This document shows, one piece after another, positions 55,353 through 63,322 of a stretch of DNA of 63,322 nt. How positions within the stretch are numbered: the first letter of the stretch is position 1; each line of letters begins with the position of its first letter. The notes beneath the pieces were generated by a model. It did not search any database. It was not told where the DNA came from and saw nothing but the letters and a program-made list of their open reading frames with translations. Source of the stretch: Streptantibioticus rubrisoli. Lineage in GTDB: Bacteria > Actinomycetota > Actinomycetes > Streptomycetales > Streptomycetaceae. The translations under genes were made by a program, and so were the position numbers. The stretch is from the NCBI RefSeq assembly GCF_024436055.1, contig NZ_JANFNH010000042.1, positions 1 through 63,322 of the forward strand, given 5' to 3'.

Positions 55353-55919
55353 TCAGTTGCGCTTCATGGCCTTGCGCCTCTCCTCTGCGTACTGGGCTTG
55401 GATGGCCTCGGCCGTGACCCCGAGCCGTTCCAGGATGGGGGTCACAACCTGTTCGCTCAGCCGTTCGTCGGCCTGCGTGAGGAGCCGACAGTCCGCCTTC
55501 AGGTCGGAGCACATCTTCGCCCGGCCGGCCTCGGTCACCATGTCCTGAATCCGCTCACGCCAGAAGTGGTGAACGAGGAAGTTCCGCCTCTCAAGGCTCC
55601 GCGCCAGGTCTGCGACGACTTCGGGGTGGGCGCCGGTGTGGACCTCGGCGCGCCTGATGAGCTTGCCCATCATGTCCTTGAAGCCCTGAGTCCAGGGGTC
55701 ACGGATGAGCTGTTCCCCCTGCTCTCGCGCCGTGATGAGCTTCGCCGCGGCCAGGATGTTGACGAGCGAGTGTTCGAGGCAGTTGGCCCGGTAGATGGCC
55801 AGGCCAAAGAGGGCGTAGACGGTCTTCTCGTCTGTGCCGTTGTCGTACCCGTCGTCCGGCTCCGGCTCTGGCTCCTCCCGCCAGGTCGGCTCGTGCCTCA
55901 CCACGTACAGTCCGTCCAT
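55353..55919 (-). CDS. Hypothetical protein
   Basis: 188 residues from ATG 55919. Helical, soluble; features include VYALFGLAIYRANCLEHSLV near residue 35 and LARSLERRNFLVHHFWRERI near 108, an RNFLVHH pattern seen in HEPN-like helical proteins. A HEPN RNase would need R-x4-6-H: here R-N-F-L-V-H fits. This is suggestive only. No partner gene recognised nearby. Confidence 0.6.
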   Translation of the reverse strand: MDGLYVVRHEPTWREEPEPEPDDGYDNGTDEKTVYALFGLAIYRANCLEHSLVNILAAAKLITAREQGEQLIRDPWTQGFKDMMGKLIRRAEVHTGAHPEVVADLARSLERRNFLVHHFWRERIQDMVTEAGRAKMCSDLKADCRLLTQADERLSEQVVTPILERLGVTAEAIQAQYAEERRKAMKRN

Positions 55920-56452
55920 GCGCCCAGTGTGGGTCCGGTGCGCGCTAACTCATAGCCGATTTTGGGTACTTGGCCACAGATCCCACGGTCGGATCGACCT
56001 TCAGGCTGACACCGCGGACGCCTCGGCGAAGTGCGTAACCTCGAGGGCGGCGGTGCGACTACCGGGCGGTCCTCCGGCCGCACTAGATGCGCACCAGATC
56101 GGGCGGTCAATCGCGGTAAACGGCGGAGACGAACGACCCGTACTAAGGAGATCGGTTAGCCACATCCTCCCAGCTCGCGCCTCACTTTGGACCGCTGGGA
56201 CCTCTGATTCCCAAGCTCAGGGCTTACAGCAACGGATAAGCAGGCACTGCGGGCCCGTGACGCCGGGCTGGCCATCGTGGGCTGGCCTGGTCGACGGCAA
56301 GTACCTGGCAGAGTGGCTGAGGCCGGTGGTCGGTACCGCGAGGCATACGCGCGCCTGATCGGTCGTCATACGCGCCGTCGTGGCTGACTTTCGTCGGCTG
56401 AGGCTTACGGAATCGCGGTTCTCGGCTTAGGCAGGAGGGTAGTGAGGTCGGC
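55920..56452. other. Gene-free stretch
   Basis: I see no supportable gene, tRNA or repeat in these 530 bases. Short frames exist on both strands but lack ribosome binding sites and coding-like composition. Confidence 0.5.
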
Positions 56453-56704
56453 CTGAGCGATGACCAGAGGAAAGAGCTACGCGATCTCGTCAGCCAGCTG
56501 GGCTCCGGCATACGCGATCCGCACTACCGACCTGCGTACGATGCAGCCGCGAACATCTGCTCCGGCGTCTTCGACACGATCCCCGTAGACCTCCACGATG
56601 TCGTACACGAGGCAGTCATGGCCGGGTACGCAGCCGCGCTTAGCGATCTCGAGGAAGGCAAGCTTGACGACCAGGTTCGAGAGCGGTCCGAGCTCCTCGA
56701 ATGA
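56453..56704 (+). CDS. Small hypothetical protein, start codon uncertain
   Basis: An 83-codon frame of clearly coding composition ends in TGA 56702-56704 and reads DQRKELRDLVSQLGSGIRDP and HDVVHEAVMAGYAAALSDLE. No in-frame ATG, GTG or TTG precedes the conserved-looking part; CTG 56453 with GGAGGG 13-18 bases upstream is the best candidate. Otherwise the N-terminus is lost and this is a remnant. Acidic, helical, no family recognised. Confidence 0.5.
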   Translation: MSDDQRKELRDLVSQLGSGIRDPHYRPAYDAAANICSGVFDTIPVDLHDVVHEAVMAGYAAALSDLEEGKLDDQVRERSELLE

Positions 56705-56909
56705 GGCGTGCCGTGGGCCGTCTCAGTTTCCGTCTCATTCAGCCCCGTTCACGGCCGTTCATGCGGGACCCCGAGCCGTCCCCGCAGCGGTGGCCAGCCA
56801 ACCATGAACGCAGGTGAACGCCTCCGTACGGCGCCCCGCCGCCAACCAACAGACTTGGAAAGCGTGCGCCCTCGGTGCCTGACGGTCCCTGAGTACGCGA
56901 TGCTTGGGT

Positions 56910-57200
56910 ATGGCCCCTGAACCTAGCGCCGCACCGTCGATGACCACTCAGGTGAGTGCGGTGACCGACGGAACCACCAGAGTCTTCGCCTGGGAGGAAG
57001 ACGCACGTATCGAGGTCCGCAACCTCGGCCGAGAGATCGTCATCGAAGCCAACGCCGCCGGGCTGAGGACCCTGGCCGACCATCTCCTCACACTCGCCCA
57101 GGACGGCACACCGGACGGCGCACACCTCCACCTGGAGGAGAACAACGGACTCGAAGAGGGGTCCGCGAGCCTGGTCCTGGAACGATGCGACGACGAATGA
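56910..57200 (+). CDS. Imm32-like immunity protein
   Basis: 96 residues from ATG 56910 (ATG 56940 gives 86). The pattern IEVRNLGREIVIEANAAGLR, then TLADHLLTLAQDGTPDGAHL and a final SASLVLERCDDE, is that of Imm32, a small immunity protein for polymorphic toxins. No cognate toxin is adjacent. It precedes the amber-interrupted gene by about 190 bases. Confidence 0.65.
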   Translation: MAPEPSAAPSMTTQVSAVTDGTTRVFAWEEDARIEVRNLGREIVIEANAAGLRTLADHLLTLAQDGTPDGAHLHLEENNGLEEGSASLVLERCDDE

Positions 57201-57388
57201 CTCGTGCCAGACGCGTGCCAGATCGTGCGGGGAACCACGGGGAACAGCGGGGAACCCGTCTGCCGTCCACCAAGCGTCTACGTCTCTCCGCCGCAGGTCA
57301 GGATCGGAGCCAGCCCTGGATGTCCTTAGCTTCCCAAGCTGAGAGCTTCACCAACGCCGCGCCTGACGCACTGGGTAGGGTTTGTAGC

Positions 57389-57850
57389 GTGCGTTACCTG
57401 ACAGAAGCCTTCATCGTCGGGGCCCTGAAGCGAGGTCGACCGGTGGAATAGTTCCTCGGTCCGGTCGGTGCTCCGGGGCGGCTTGGCGTCAGCTACGTCG
57501 AGATCCGCCCAGCGAAGGCGTCATACGAGGTCTACCTTCATTCCGTTGAGAACGTCGGGCATGAGGAGTTCCTCGACCTGGGCGAGTTCCCACCGCACGA
57601 CACCGACGCGGACGAAGAGGAGTTCGGCCAGCTCATTGCCGTGGCCGAGGATCCGTCAAACGCACTGGCCGCCGCTGAGGAGGCCACGGGCGCACTGCGG
57701 GAGCGGTGGGTCAACGAGAACATCGTCCAGGACGAATACGGTGACTTCGTTCGAGCAGGCCGGCCTTCGGATCAGTGCCCCGATGGGCGCCCCTGGCCGA
57801 GTCGTGGAGCGACGGGACCGCAGGCATCGGAACCCGATGTGAGTGTCTAA
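57389..57850 (+). pseudogene. Gene interrupted by an in-frame TAG (codon 21)
   Basis: GTG 57389 opens VRYLTEAFIVGALKRGRPVE, then TAG at 57449-57451, and the same frame continues FLGPVGAPGRLGVSYVEIRP and GHEEFLDLGEFPPHDTDADE to a stop at 57850. The composition is coding-like on both sides of the TAG and the segments read as one protein of about 153 residues. A single C-to-T change (CAG to TAG) would explain it. Either a recent nonsense mutation, a sequencing error or read-through. Family unknown to me. Confidence 0.65.
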
Positions 57851-58658
57851 CTGCGTGACAACGTCAACGCACAGCGGCGAACGAGCACGGACGCCTGCGG
57901 ACCATCGCAGCAGGTAAGAGGCACATCAGCCCAAGGTTGCGCCCCACCCAAGTTGCTTCGGGACGAAGAAGTCGTGAGCCCTGTTGCTCGGTCTGGCCGC
58001 AGGTGAGCTTGCTCCCGCCGGCGTGAGTAGCCCTCACGCCAAGTCCCCGCTCGCGCTGCCGCAGACGGGGACTCCGTCCTGGGCGTTGGTTCCTCCGGCG
58101 ACGCCCCTGCGCATAGGGTCCGTGGCGATCATGTTCCCGCCATTCCTCGTCATGAGGGTCACGGTCTTCGGCGCCCGCATTGTCTCCGGGAGTCGAGATG
58201 TGTTCCCCCTTGTTGACCTTGGCCAGCAGCGAGGCGAGGGGATCAGGGGGGCCATCGCTGAAGCGATCAGAGCCGCGCTCGGGCGGCGGCCCCGGCTCTG
58301 TCCTGTCGTGCCGCGCCCGTGATGTACCGCTCATGAGCAGCCCCCTCCGACTCACTGAGATGCACTCGAGGTCTTTCCCTGGAAGGTCGCGGGTAACCCG
58401 ACTTCGCCCTTGCCATCTGTGCAATCTTGCTGGAAGCCAACCACCATTGGACACACTCCAGACCTTCAACGTCCGCTCATGCATTGCGTGTTGGCTGCGC
58501 TGAGGTTCGTGCCACAACCGTGCCAGATGCAGAGGTCAGCCACGGTCAATGAGGGTCCCCCGCAGTCGAGTTGCCGGCGCCTCACCAGATATCGAAGCCG
58601 CAGGTCACCGGCAGGATCCGCCAGCCTCTCTCCTAAAGTGGTTGTCCAGCGCGCTCAA
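57851..58658. other. Gene-free stretch left of the RHS tip
   Basis: About 800 bases in which I cannot support a gene. Minus-strand frames at 57864-58517 and 58034-58255 are open but lack coding composition and ribosome binding sites. It is probably debris of rearrangement between immunity genes and the RHS fragment. Confidence 0.5.
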
Positions 58659-58772
58659 TGAGTCCACAACGACGGATCCACCTCATCGTTCACCTACGAC
58701 GAGACGGGCCACGCCCGGGAAATCACGAACGCGCACGCCCACATCGCGCTGGAGCGAGACACATCTGGTCGC

Positions 58773-60482
58773 GTGCTCGCGGAGACCGTCAACGGCCAGA
58801 CCATGGCATTCGCCTATGACGCGATCGGCCGCCGAATCCATCGACGCACGCCCTCCGGCGCAAGCAGCGACCTGACCTACAACTGGGCAGGGCTTACCGC
58901 CTACACAGCAGGCAGCCACACCTTCCGTTTCGACCGCGATGCCCTGGGCCGTGAGAAGACCCGTACGCTCGACGCCAGCCTCACCTTCCACCAGGAATGG
59001 GACAGCGTTGGCCGCGTCACCCGTCAACAACTCAGCACCCCACACGCTGACTTGCTGGAACGGGAATTCACCTATCAGGCGGACGGATCCCCGATCAGCA
59101 TCCACGACCATGCCACCGGCCGACGCTCGTACGCCGTCGACGAGGCCAGCCGTATCACCTCTGTCCAAGCGGAGGGATGGGCCGAGCAGTACGCGTACAA
59201 CTCCGCCGGTGACCAGATACAGGCCACCTTGTCCGCTCAGGCTCCAGGCCAGGACGCAGCGGGTACACGCACCTACGACGGCACGCGGATTGTCCACGCT
59301 GGACGCACCCGCTACACCTACGACGCCCAAGGTCGGCTGACACGGCGGGAGACCCGGGCACTGAGCGGCAAGAAGCTGCGCTGGGACTTCGAATGGGACG
59401 CAGAAGACAGGCTCACGCAGGTCCGCACTCCGACCAACATTCGCTGGCACTACCTGTATGACGCCCTCGGACGACCGATCGCCAAACAGCGCCTCGACGC
59501 TGAAGACCGCGTCGTCGAGGCCACTTCCTACGCCTGGGACGGGGCACAGCTGGCAGAGCAGCGCACCAATGGCGCGACGCTGGTGTGGGACTACGTCGGG
59601 CTGCGCCCGCTGGCGCAACGCGAGTTCAAAACCGACAGCGGCCAGCGGGAGATCGACCGGCGATTCTTCGCCATCGTCACCGATCTGACGGGCAGCCCCA
59701 GCGAACTTTTCGGACTCGATGGGACGTGTGCCTGGCGGGCTCGGAGCACGGCATGGGGAGCTACCCAATGGGCAAGCGGAAGCACCGCCTACACCCCGCT
59801 GCGCTACCCGGGTCAGTACTTCGATCCTGAGACCGGCCTGCACTACAACGTCAATCGCTACTACAACCCGGACCTCGGCCGGTACATCACCCCTGATCCC
59901 CTCGGCCTCGCCCCAGCCGTCAACCACTACGCCTACGTACCCAATCCCTTCACCCTGGCCGATCCCCTCGGTCTTGCAGGCTGTGAGAACGACCCCACAT
60001 GGGGTGGCCGGGTTAAATGGACTCCGGACGAACACGGCCGCCCCTACGAAATGAACGCCATCATCACCCGCGACATGCTTGACGAGGGGACACACGCCCG
60101 AGGATCGATCCGCCCGCCCGGCTACCAAAGCGACGTCGGTCTAGCGCGGGGACACATGTTGGCAAGGATGCTCGGCGGATCCGGCGACATCGAGGACAAC
60201 CTGTTCACCATCACACAGAACCCGACGAATAGTCCTGAGATGCGGGACTTTGAGCAGGCTGTTTACGACGCTGTCCACGGCGACGCACATCGACCCGGCG
60301 AGATCGTGCATTACAACGTCTACCTCGAGTACGTGAACGACGACCGCACCTCGCCACCCAAGTACATTCAGCTCGAAGCCTACGGACACCGCACCGACTC
60401 CAATGGGCGTCCCAAATTCTCGATGGAGGCATACTTCACAAACCCAGCCCACGACCTGCCGCGGCCCAACCGCCACCCATAG
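58773..60482 (+). CDS. Orphan RHS tip with C-terminal nuclease-like toxin domain
   Basis: 569 residues from GTG 58773; RHS-coding sequence continues upstream to an in-frame TGA at 58659-58661, so the gene lacks the long 5' part of a normal RHS toxin. YD repeats fill residues 1-340 (FAYDAIGRRIHRRTPSGASS). The RHS core end reads YFDPETGLHYNVNRYYNPDL and ITPDPLGLA (about 350-380). The tip (about 400-569) carries GLARGHMLARMLGGSGDIED and NLFTITQNPTNSPEM, resembling DNA/RNA non-specific endonucleases (His in RGH). Without the delivery part it is probably a silent or recombinational cassette. A SUKH immunity gene follows 17 bases on. Confidence 0.8.
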   Translation: MLAETVNGQTMAFAYDAIGRRIHRRTPSGASSDLTYNWAGLTAYTAGSHTFRFDRDALGREKTRTLDASLTFHQEWDSVGRVTRQQLSTPHADLLEREFTYQADGSPISIHDHATGRRSYAVDEASRITSVQAEGWAEQYAYNSAGDQIQATLSAQAPGQDAAGTRTYDGTRIVHAGRTRYTYDAQGRLTRRETRALSGKKLRWDFEWDAEDRLTQVRTPTNIRWHYLYDALGRPIAKQRLDAEDRVVEATSYAWDGAQLAEQRTNGATLVWDYVGLRPLAQREFKTDSGQREIDRRFFAIVTDLTGSPSELFGLDGTCAWRARSTAWGATQWASGSTAYTPLRYPGQYFDPETGLHYNVNRYYNPDLGRYITPDPLGLAPAVNHYAYVPNPFTLADPLGLAGCENDPTWGGRVKWTPDEHGRPYEMNAIITRDMLDEGTHARGSIRPPGYQSDVGLARGHMLARMLGGSGDIEDNLFTITQNPTNSPEMRDFEQAVYDAVHGDAHRPGEIVHYNVYLEYVNDDRTSPPKYIQLEAYGHRTDSNGRPKFSMEAYFTNPAHDLPRPNRHP

Positions 60483-60499
60483 CGACACCGAGGAATCCC

Positions 60500-61177
60500 G
60501 TGACAGCCATCACCGCCCTCACACAGCTCTGCCCGCCACCCGCCGACGACCTACCCGCCATCGACTGGGATGCCGTTGAGCGCACGCTCGGCATGCGGCT
60601 GCCAGAGGACTACAAGCAACTCGCCACCGCGTACGGGCCAGGGAGCTTCTGCGACTTCCTCAGCATCTACCACCCCCACGGTGTCACCGAATGGGTTGAC
60701 CTCACAGGCCCGATGCCCGCCAAGATCGGGGCACAGCTACGGCAGGACTACACCCAGGGCACGCACCCCGTCCCGTACAACCCAGAACACCTCTTCACCA
60801 TCGGTGTCACCGGCAACGGTGACTATCTCTTCTGGATCACCGACCCTGCCACCGCCCCGGACACCTGGCACATCGCTGTCAGTGAATCGCGCGGACCACA
60901 GTGGTTCACCTTCGAAGGGACCCTCACAGAATTCCTCGTCGCTACTCTCAGCGCTCAGACGCAGGTCCCCATGTTCCCGAAGGACCTCCTCGACCCAGGA
61001 GTCTTCTTCACCCCTTCACGCCGCGACCTCGAGTACACGCCACAACCCCCGACGCGTGGTCCCGTCGACACCAAGATCGTCCGGGCGTGGGCTCGCGCCA
61101 ATGGCTACCAGGTCGAGGACCATGGCCGCATCCCTGCCGAAATCCTCCAAGCATGGGAACGAGCCAACCCCATCTGA
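60500..61177 (+). CDS. SUKH (SMI1/KNR4) immunity protein fused to an Lsr2-like DNA-binding tail
   Basis: 225 residues from GTG 60500. Residues 1-155 follow the SUKH pattern (IDWDAVERTLGMRLPEDYKQ; ATAYGPGSFCDFLSIYHP; LFTIGVTGNGDYLFWITDP), the commonest immunity fold for nuclease toxins. The last 40 residues (VDTKIVRAWARANGYQVEDH, then GRIPAEILQAWERANPI) match the C-terminal DNA-binding domain of Lsr2, with HGRIP where Lsr2 has RGRIP. It directly follows the RHS tip and is its likely immunity protein. The fusion suggests added DNA binding or xenogeneic silencing of the locus. Confidence 0.85.
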   Translation: MTAITALTQLCPPPADDLPAIDWDAVERTLGMRLPEDYKQLATAYGPGSFCDFLSIYHPHGVTEWVDLTGPMPAKIGAQLRQDYTQGTHPVPYNPEHLFTIGVTGNGDYLFWITDPATAPDTWHIAVSESRGPQWFTFEGTLTEFLVATLSAQTQVPMFPKDLLDPGVFFTPSRRDLEYTPQPPTRGPVDTKIVRAWARANGYQVEDHGRIPAEILQAWERANPI

Positions 61178-61729
61178 GCGAGAGGGCAGAGTAGGGGCAG
61201 CGGAGAATGCACGATCCAATCGCTGAAGCGTTTCATGCAGTCGTTCGTCCCTCCAAGAACCGTCCTCTGGCTCCGTCGCGGCAGTTGATGCCGAGTGGCG
61301 ACGCCTGCTGACAACGTCAACGAGATTGATCGATCCGAGCATGGTTCGGGCTGCCTATGCCCACTCGCGATTGCTCGTGCTCTTCCCGATTATCAGTCAC
61401 GGCTCCCTGTGCCTAAGCCGCTGCACACAGCTCCTCTGGATAGCCGACGCCCCGGGGCTCTACCGCCCGTTCCCCGAACGGATTCCTCGTTGTCCGCTTC
61501 GGCGAGCCTGGAACACAACGAGGGGCATCGCGTAGGCGAGACCGACACCGCGAAAGAAGCAGCTGCCCTGATCGCTGAAAGGGCACCGGCCGTCTACATT
61601 CCGGCTCTGCAGCCGACTCGGTTGCGCACCCTCAACCCACCGCGTCACGCTACAGCCGCCACCAGCGGTTCCAGGGGTGCAACGATGAGGTGCCCGCGCG
61701 GTCCCTGTCGACCCGAGAACTCGATTTCA
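61178..61729. other. Gene-free stretch
   Basis: About 550 bases with no gene, tRNA or repeat I can support. Open frames run through it on the plus strand but read as non-coding. Confidence 0.5.
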
Positions 61730-62002
61730 TCAGAACCAGTTACCGGTCGCTGCCTTGACACAAACGTATCCAAACTCCGGGTGCGTGGGCTTCTCGCCGT
61801 CGCAGTAGTCGTTCGTGCCATAGAAGTCCGCGTGAGTGAACTTGACCTTCTTGCCGTCATAGTCGGCAAGGTTCATATCGTCAGCGAAGGCGGCGACGAT
61901 ACCGGCGAAGCTGAAGTCTGCTCCTCCGATGACTGCGCGAGTCAGGAACGCCCCATTAAAGTCCGCACGCCGGAAGTCCGCACCTTCCATGTCCGCCCCC
62001 AC
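61730..62002 (-). pseudogene. Pentapeptide-repeat protein, N-terminus removed by an IS
   Basis: 90 residues in the A-D/N-L/F-x-x pattern (ADMEGADFRRADFNGAFLTR; VIGGADFSFAGIV), then a non-repeat C-terminus ending NWF. The frame begins exactly at the CTAA junction with the insertion sequence at 62002-62005, so upstream repeats are lost or lie beyond the element. GTG 62002 could start a short remnant. Confidence 0.75.
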
Positions 62003-63306
62003 TAATACTCCAGTGAGAAATCGTGTCCTGAGCTGGTCCTTCTTCGGTAGTGGCAGCGGCGGGCGGTGGCTTGGTGGTGTCTGCGCCAGTGGGACCAGTT
62101 CAGTGCGTGAAGTCTTCTGTCTTGATGGGGTTTTGGGTGGGGAAGGAGAGCGTCCAGCAGGTGCCGGATCTCTGCCACAGTGAGGGGGACAAGGCTGGTG
62201 GAGTCGTTTCTGCGGCCCCCTTTGTGGTGTCCTGGGCCTGGGCGGCGAGCGCGGTCAAGAAGGCATGAGCGAGCATGGCCAACGTGATGTGCCGGTACCA
62301 CCCGACGTAACGGCGGACTTCGTACTCGTCCAGTGCCGCACTCGTTCTTCGCGGCCTGGAAACACTCCTCGATCGCCCAGCGGGAGCCAGCGATCCGGGC
62401 CAGTTCGCTGACTGCGGTATCGACGGGTGCGTAGGCGAGGTAATAGGCCAGGTCGCTGGGGTCGGACAGGCTGCGGCGGGCCATCACCCAGCGGTGATGG
62501 GTAGGTGGATCCGGGTCGAAGATGAGGTTGGCGGGCAGCTTGGCTGCTGCCCAGTGGTAGACACGGGGACCTTTGGCCCCGTCGCCGCACGACAGGGTCT
62601 CCCAGGCATCGGCCGGAGCCTGCTCGATGAGCGCGTCGATACGCCACATCCCGGCCAGTGACTTGATCTGCTGGGACTTGGGGACTGCCACCACGTAGCC
62701 CAGGCCGAGTTGTTCGAGCATGCGGCGGAAGGACCAGTCCTGGCCGTATGCCTCGTCCGCGGTGACCCAGGACGCCGGTAGGCCCGCGGCGACACAGCGG
62801 CGCACGATGTCCCGGGCGATCTCGCCCTTGGTGGCGAAGGCGCGTTCGTCGGGAATCTTGGCTGTCCGGCACCGCTCGCGGTCCTTCGTCCAGCACTTCG
62901 GTAGATACAGTTCACGGTCTACCAGGGCCCGGCCGCGGCCGGTTGCGTAGGCGGCGAAGACCCCGATCTGGCAATTGTCGATCTTCCCCGAAGTGCCGGT
63001 GTACTGCCTGGACACACCCGCTGAAGTGGTGCCCTTCTTGATGAAGCCAGTGTCATCAACGATCAACACCCCGCCCGGGCCGAGCTGTTCAGCCACGTAC
63101 CCGCGCACATCGTCTCGCAACGCGTCGGCGTCCCACCGGGCACCGTTCAACAGGTGCTGCAACCCCGTCGGATCACGGTGACCTGCGTACTCTGCCAGCG
63201 TGTGAGGTCGGACCGGGGCGCCCTGTCGATGTTGCCGTCGGTGGGTTTCCCCGGCCCGCCTCCCGAACCGGACGTGCCCGATCTCCAGGCATCCGGCTCT
63301 CCACAA
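62002..63306 (-). pseudogene. IS701-family transposase with two compensating frameshifts
   Basis: The frame reads RPHTLAEYAGHRDPTGLQHL near the N-terminus; DDE residues are in LIVDDTGFIKKG, WVTADEAYGQDW and [17 protein letters not shown]. Right after this, at about 62334, similarity moves to another frame ([33 protein letters not shown]). It returns near 62205 ([20 protein letters not shown]). Two opposite single-base shifts or assembly errors explain this. The N-terminus near the window edge looks incomplete. Confidence 0.85.
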
Positions 63307-63322
63307 GCCCTCTCAGGTGGCC
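62006..63322. mobile_element. IS701-type insertion sequence, partial at the window edge
   Basis: The left boundary is placed after CTAA (62002-62005), which fits the 4-base YTAR target of IS701-family elements, and coincides with the break in the pentapeptide gene. The right end is not reached or not recognisable before 63322. The terminal inverted repeat begins around TACTCCAGTGAG. Confidence 0.7.

Noticed and set aside
57864-58517. 217-codon minus-strand frame between the interrupted gene and the RHS tip
   Set aside because: No ribosome binding site, low-complexity charged composition, no recognisable fold; probably chance.
61295-62005. 236-codon plus-strand frame running into the pentapeptide remnant
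   Set aside because: Antisense to the pentapeptide repeats and without coding character in its first half.

Overview
The window is chromosomal DNA of a Streptomyces-type actinomycete. GC content is very high with strongly GC-biased third positions, GTG and TTG starts are common, and the gene complement is typical of the genus: PepN, MalQ, a CsnR-type ROK operon, a GlnX/GlnH/PknG-like cluster, an LAXTG cell-wall protein, a second SSB and a dynamin pair. From about 1 to 44.3 kb it reads as core chromosome. From 44.3 kb to the right edge it is an accessory region: an integrative element in a tRNA gene, then a lower-GC patchwork of toxin/immunity remnants and an insertion sequence.

Layout, core part. 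0.1-8.1 kb: AbiEi-like protein, aminopeptidase N, small membrane protein, 4-alpha-glucanotransferase coupled to an unusual LTSEP-repeat peptide, amidase. 8.1-8.7 kb: gene-free block with two large imperfect palindromes. 8.7-14.4 kb: secreted GH84-type protein with an altered catalytic pair, orphan DUF397 protein, a three-gene toxin-antitoxin-like operon, HNH nuclease. 14.7-15.8 kb: MscS channel. 15.9-22.8 kb: palindromic operator, ROK repressor, ABC transporter, GH4 glycosidase and sugar kinase, matching the csnR-EFGHK chitosan-oligosaccharide operon. 23.0-33.1 kb: seven co-directional genes for a membrane sensor, a solute-binding protein, a coiled-coil protein, a PknG-like kinase, a PP2C phosphatase, a VWA protein and an FHA protein, a likely nutrient-sensing phosphorylation module. 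33.3-44.0 kb: methyltransferase, truncated globin, thioesterase pair, EttA, thioester-domain LAXTG surface protein, SsbB-like protein, DynB/DynA-like GTPases.

Layout, accessory part. An intact tRNA-Arg(UCU) at 44311-44383 is followed by a pSAM2-like integrative and conjugative element. On the minus strand, from 51.2 down to 44.6 kb, run a small regulator, an FtsK-type Tra protein, small spread proteins, a HUH-type Rep, Xis and integrase. A KorSA-like GntR repressor and a divergent Nudix (Pif-like) protein lie to the right. Palindromic sites containing ACTCATGTACATGAGT sit upstream of the long operon, and a degenerate copy overlaps the Nudix start. A nested palindrome at 52.9-53.15 kb may be a replication origin. 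The right end is not marked by a visible copy of the tRNA 3' end; repeats near 55.2-55.3 kb are a candidate.

From 55 to 62 kb there are mostly unknown genes, an Imm32-like protein, a gene interrupted by an in-frame TAG, and an orphan RHS tip carrying a nuclease-like toxin. It is followed by a SUKH protein fused to an Lsr2-like DNA-binding tail. The window ends in an IS701-type element with a frameshifted transposase, inserted in a pentapeptide-repeat gene.

The most unusual items are the SUKH-Lsr2 fusion next to the RHS tip, the amber-interrupted gene, the nested palindrome in the integrative element, the altered GH84 active site, the LTSEP peptide coupled to malQ and a possible small AT-rich gene at 39.7-39.9 kb. 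All functional assignments come from reading motifs; no database search was done.
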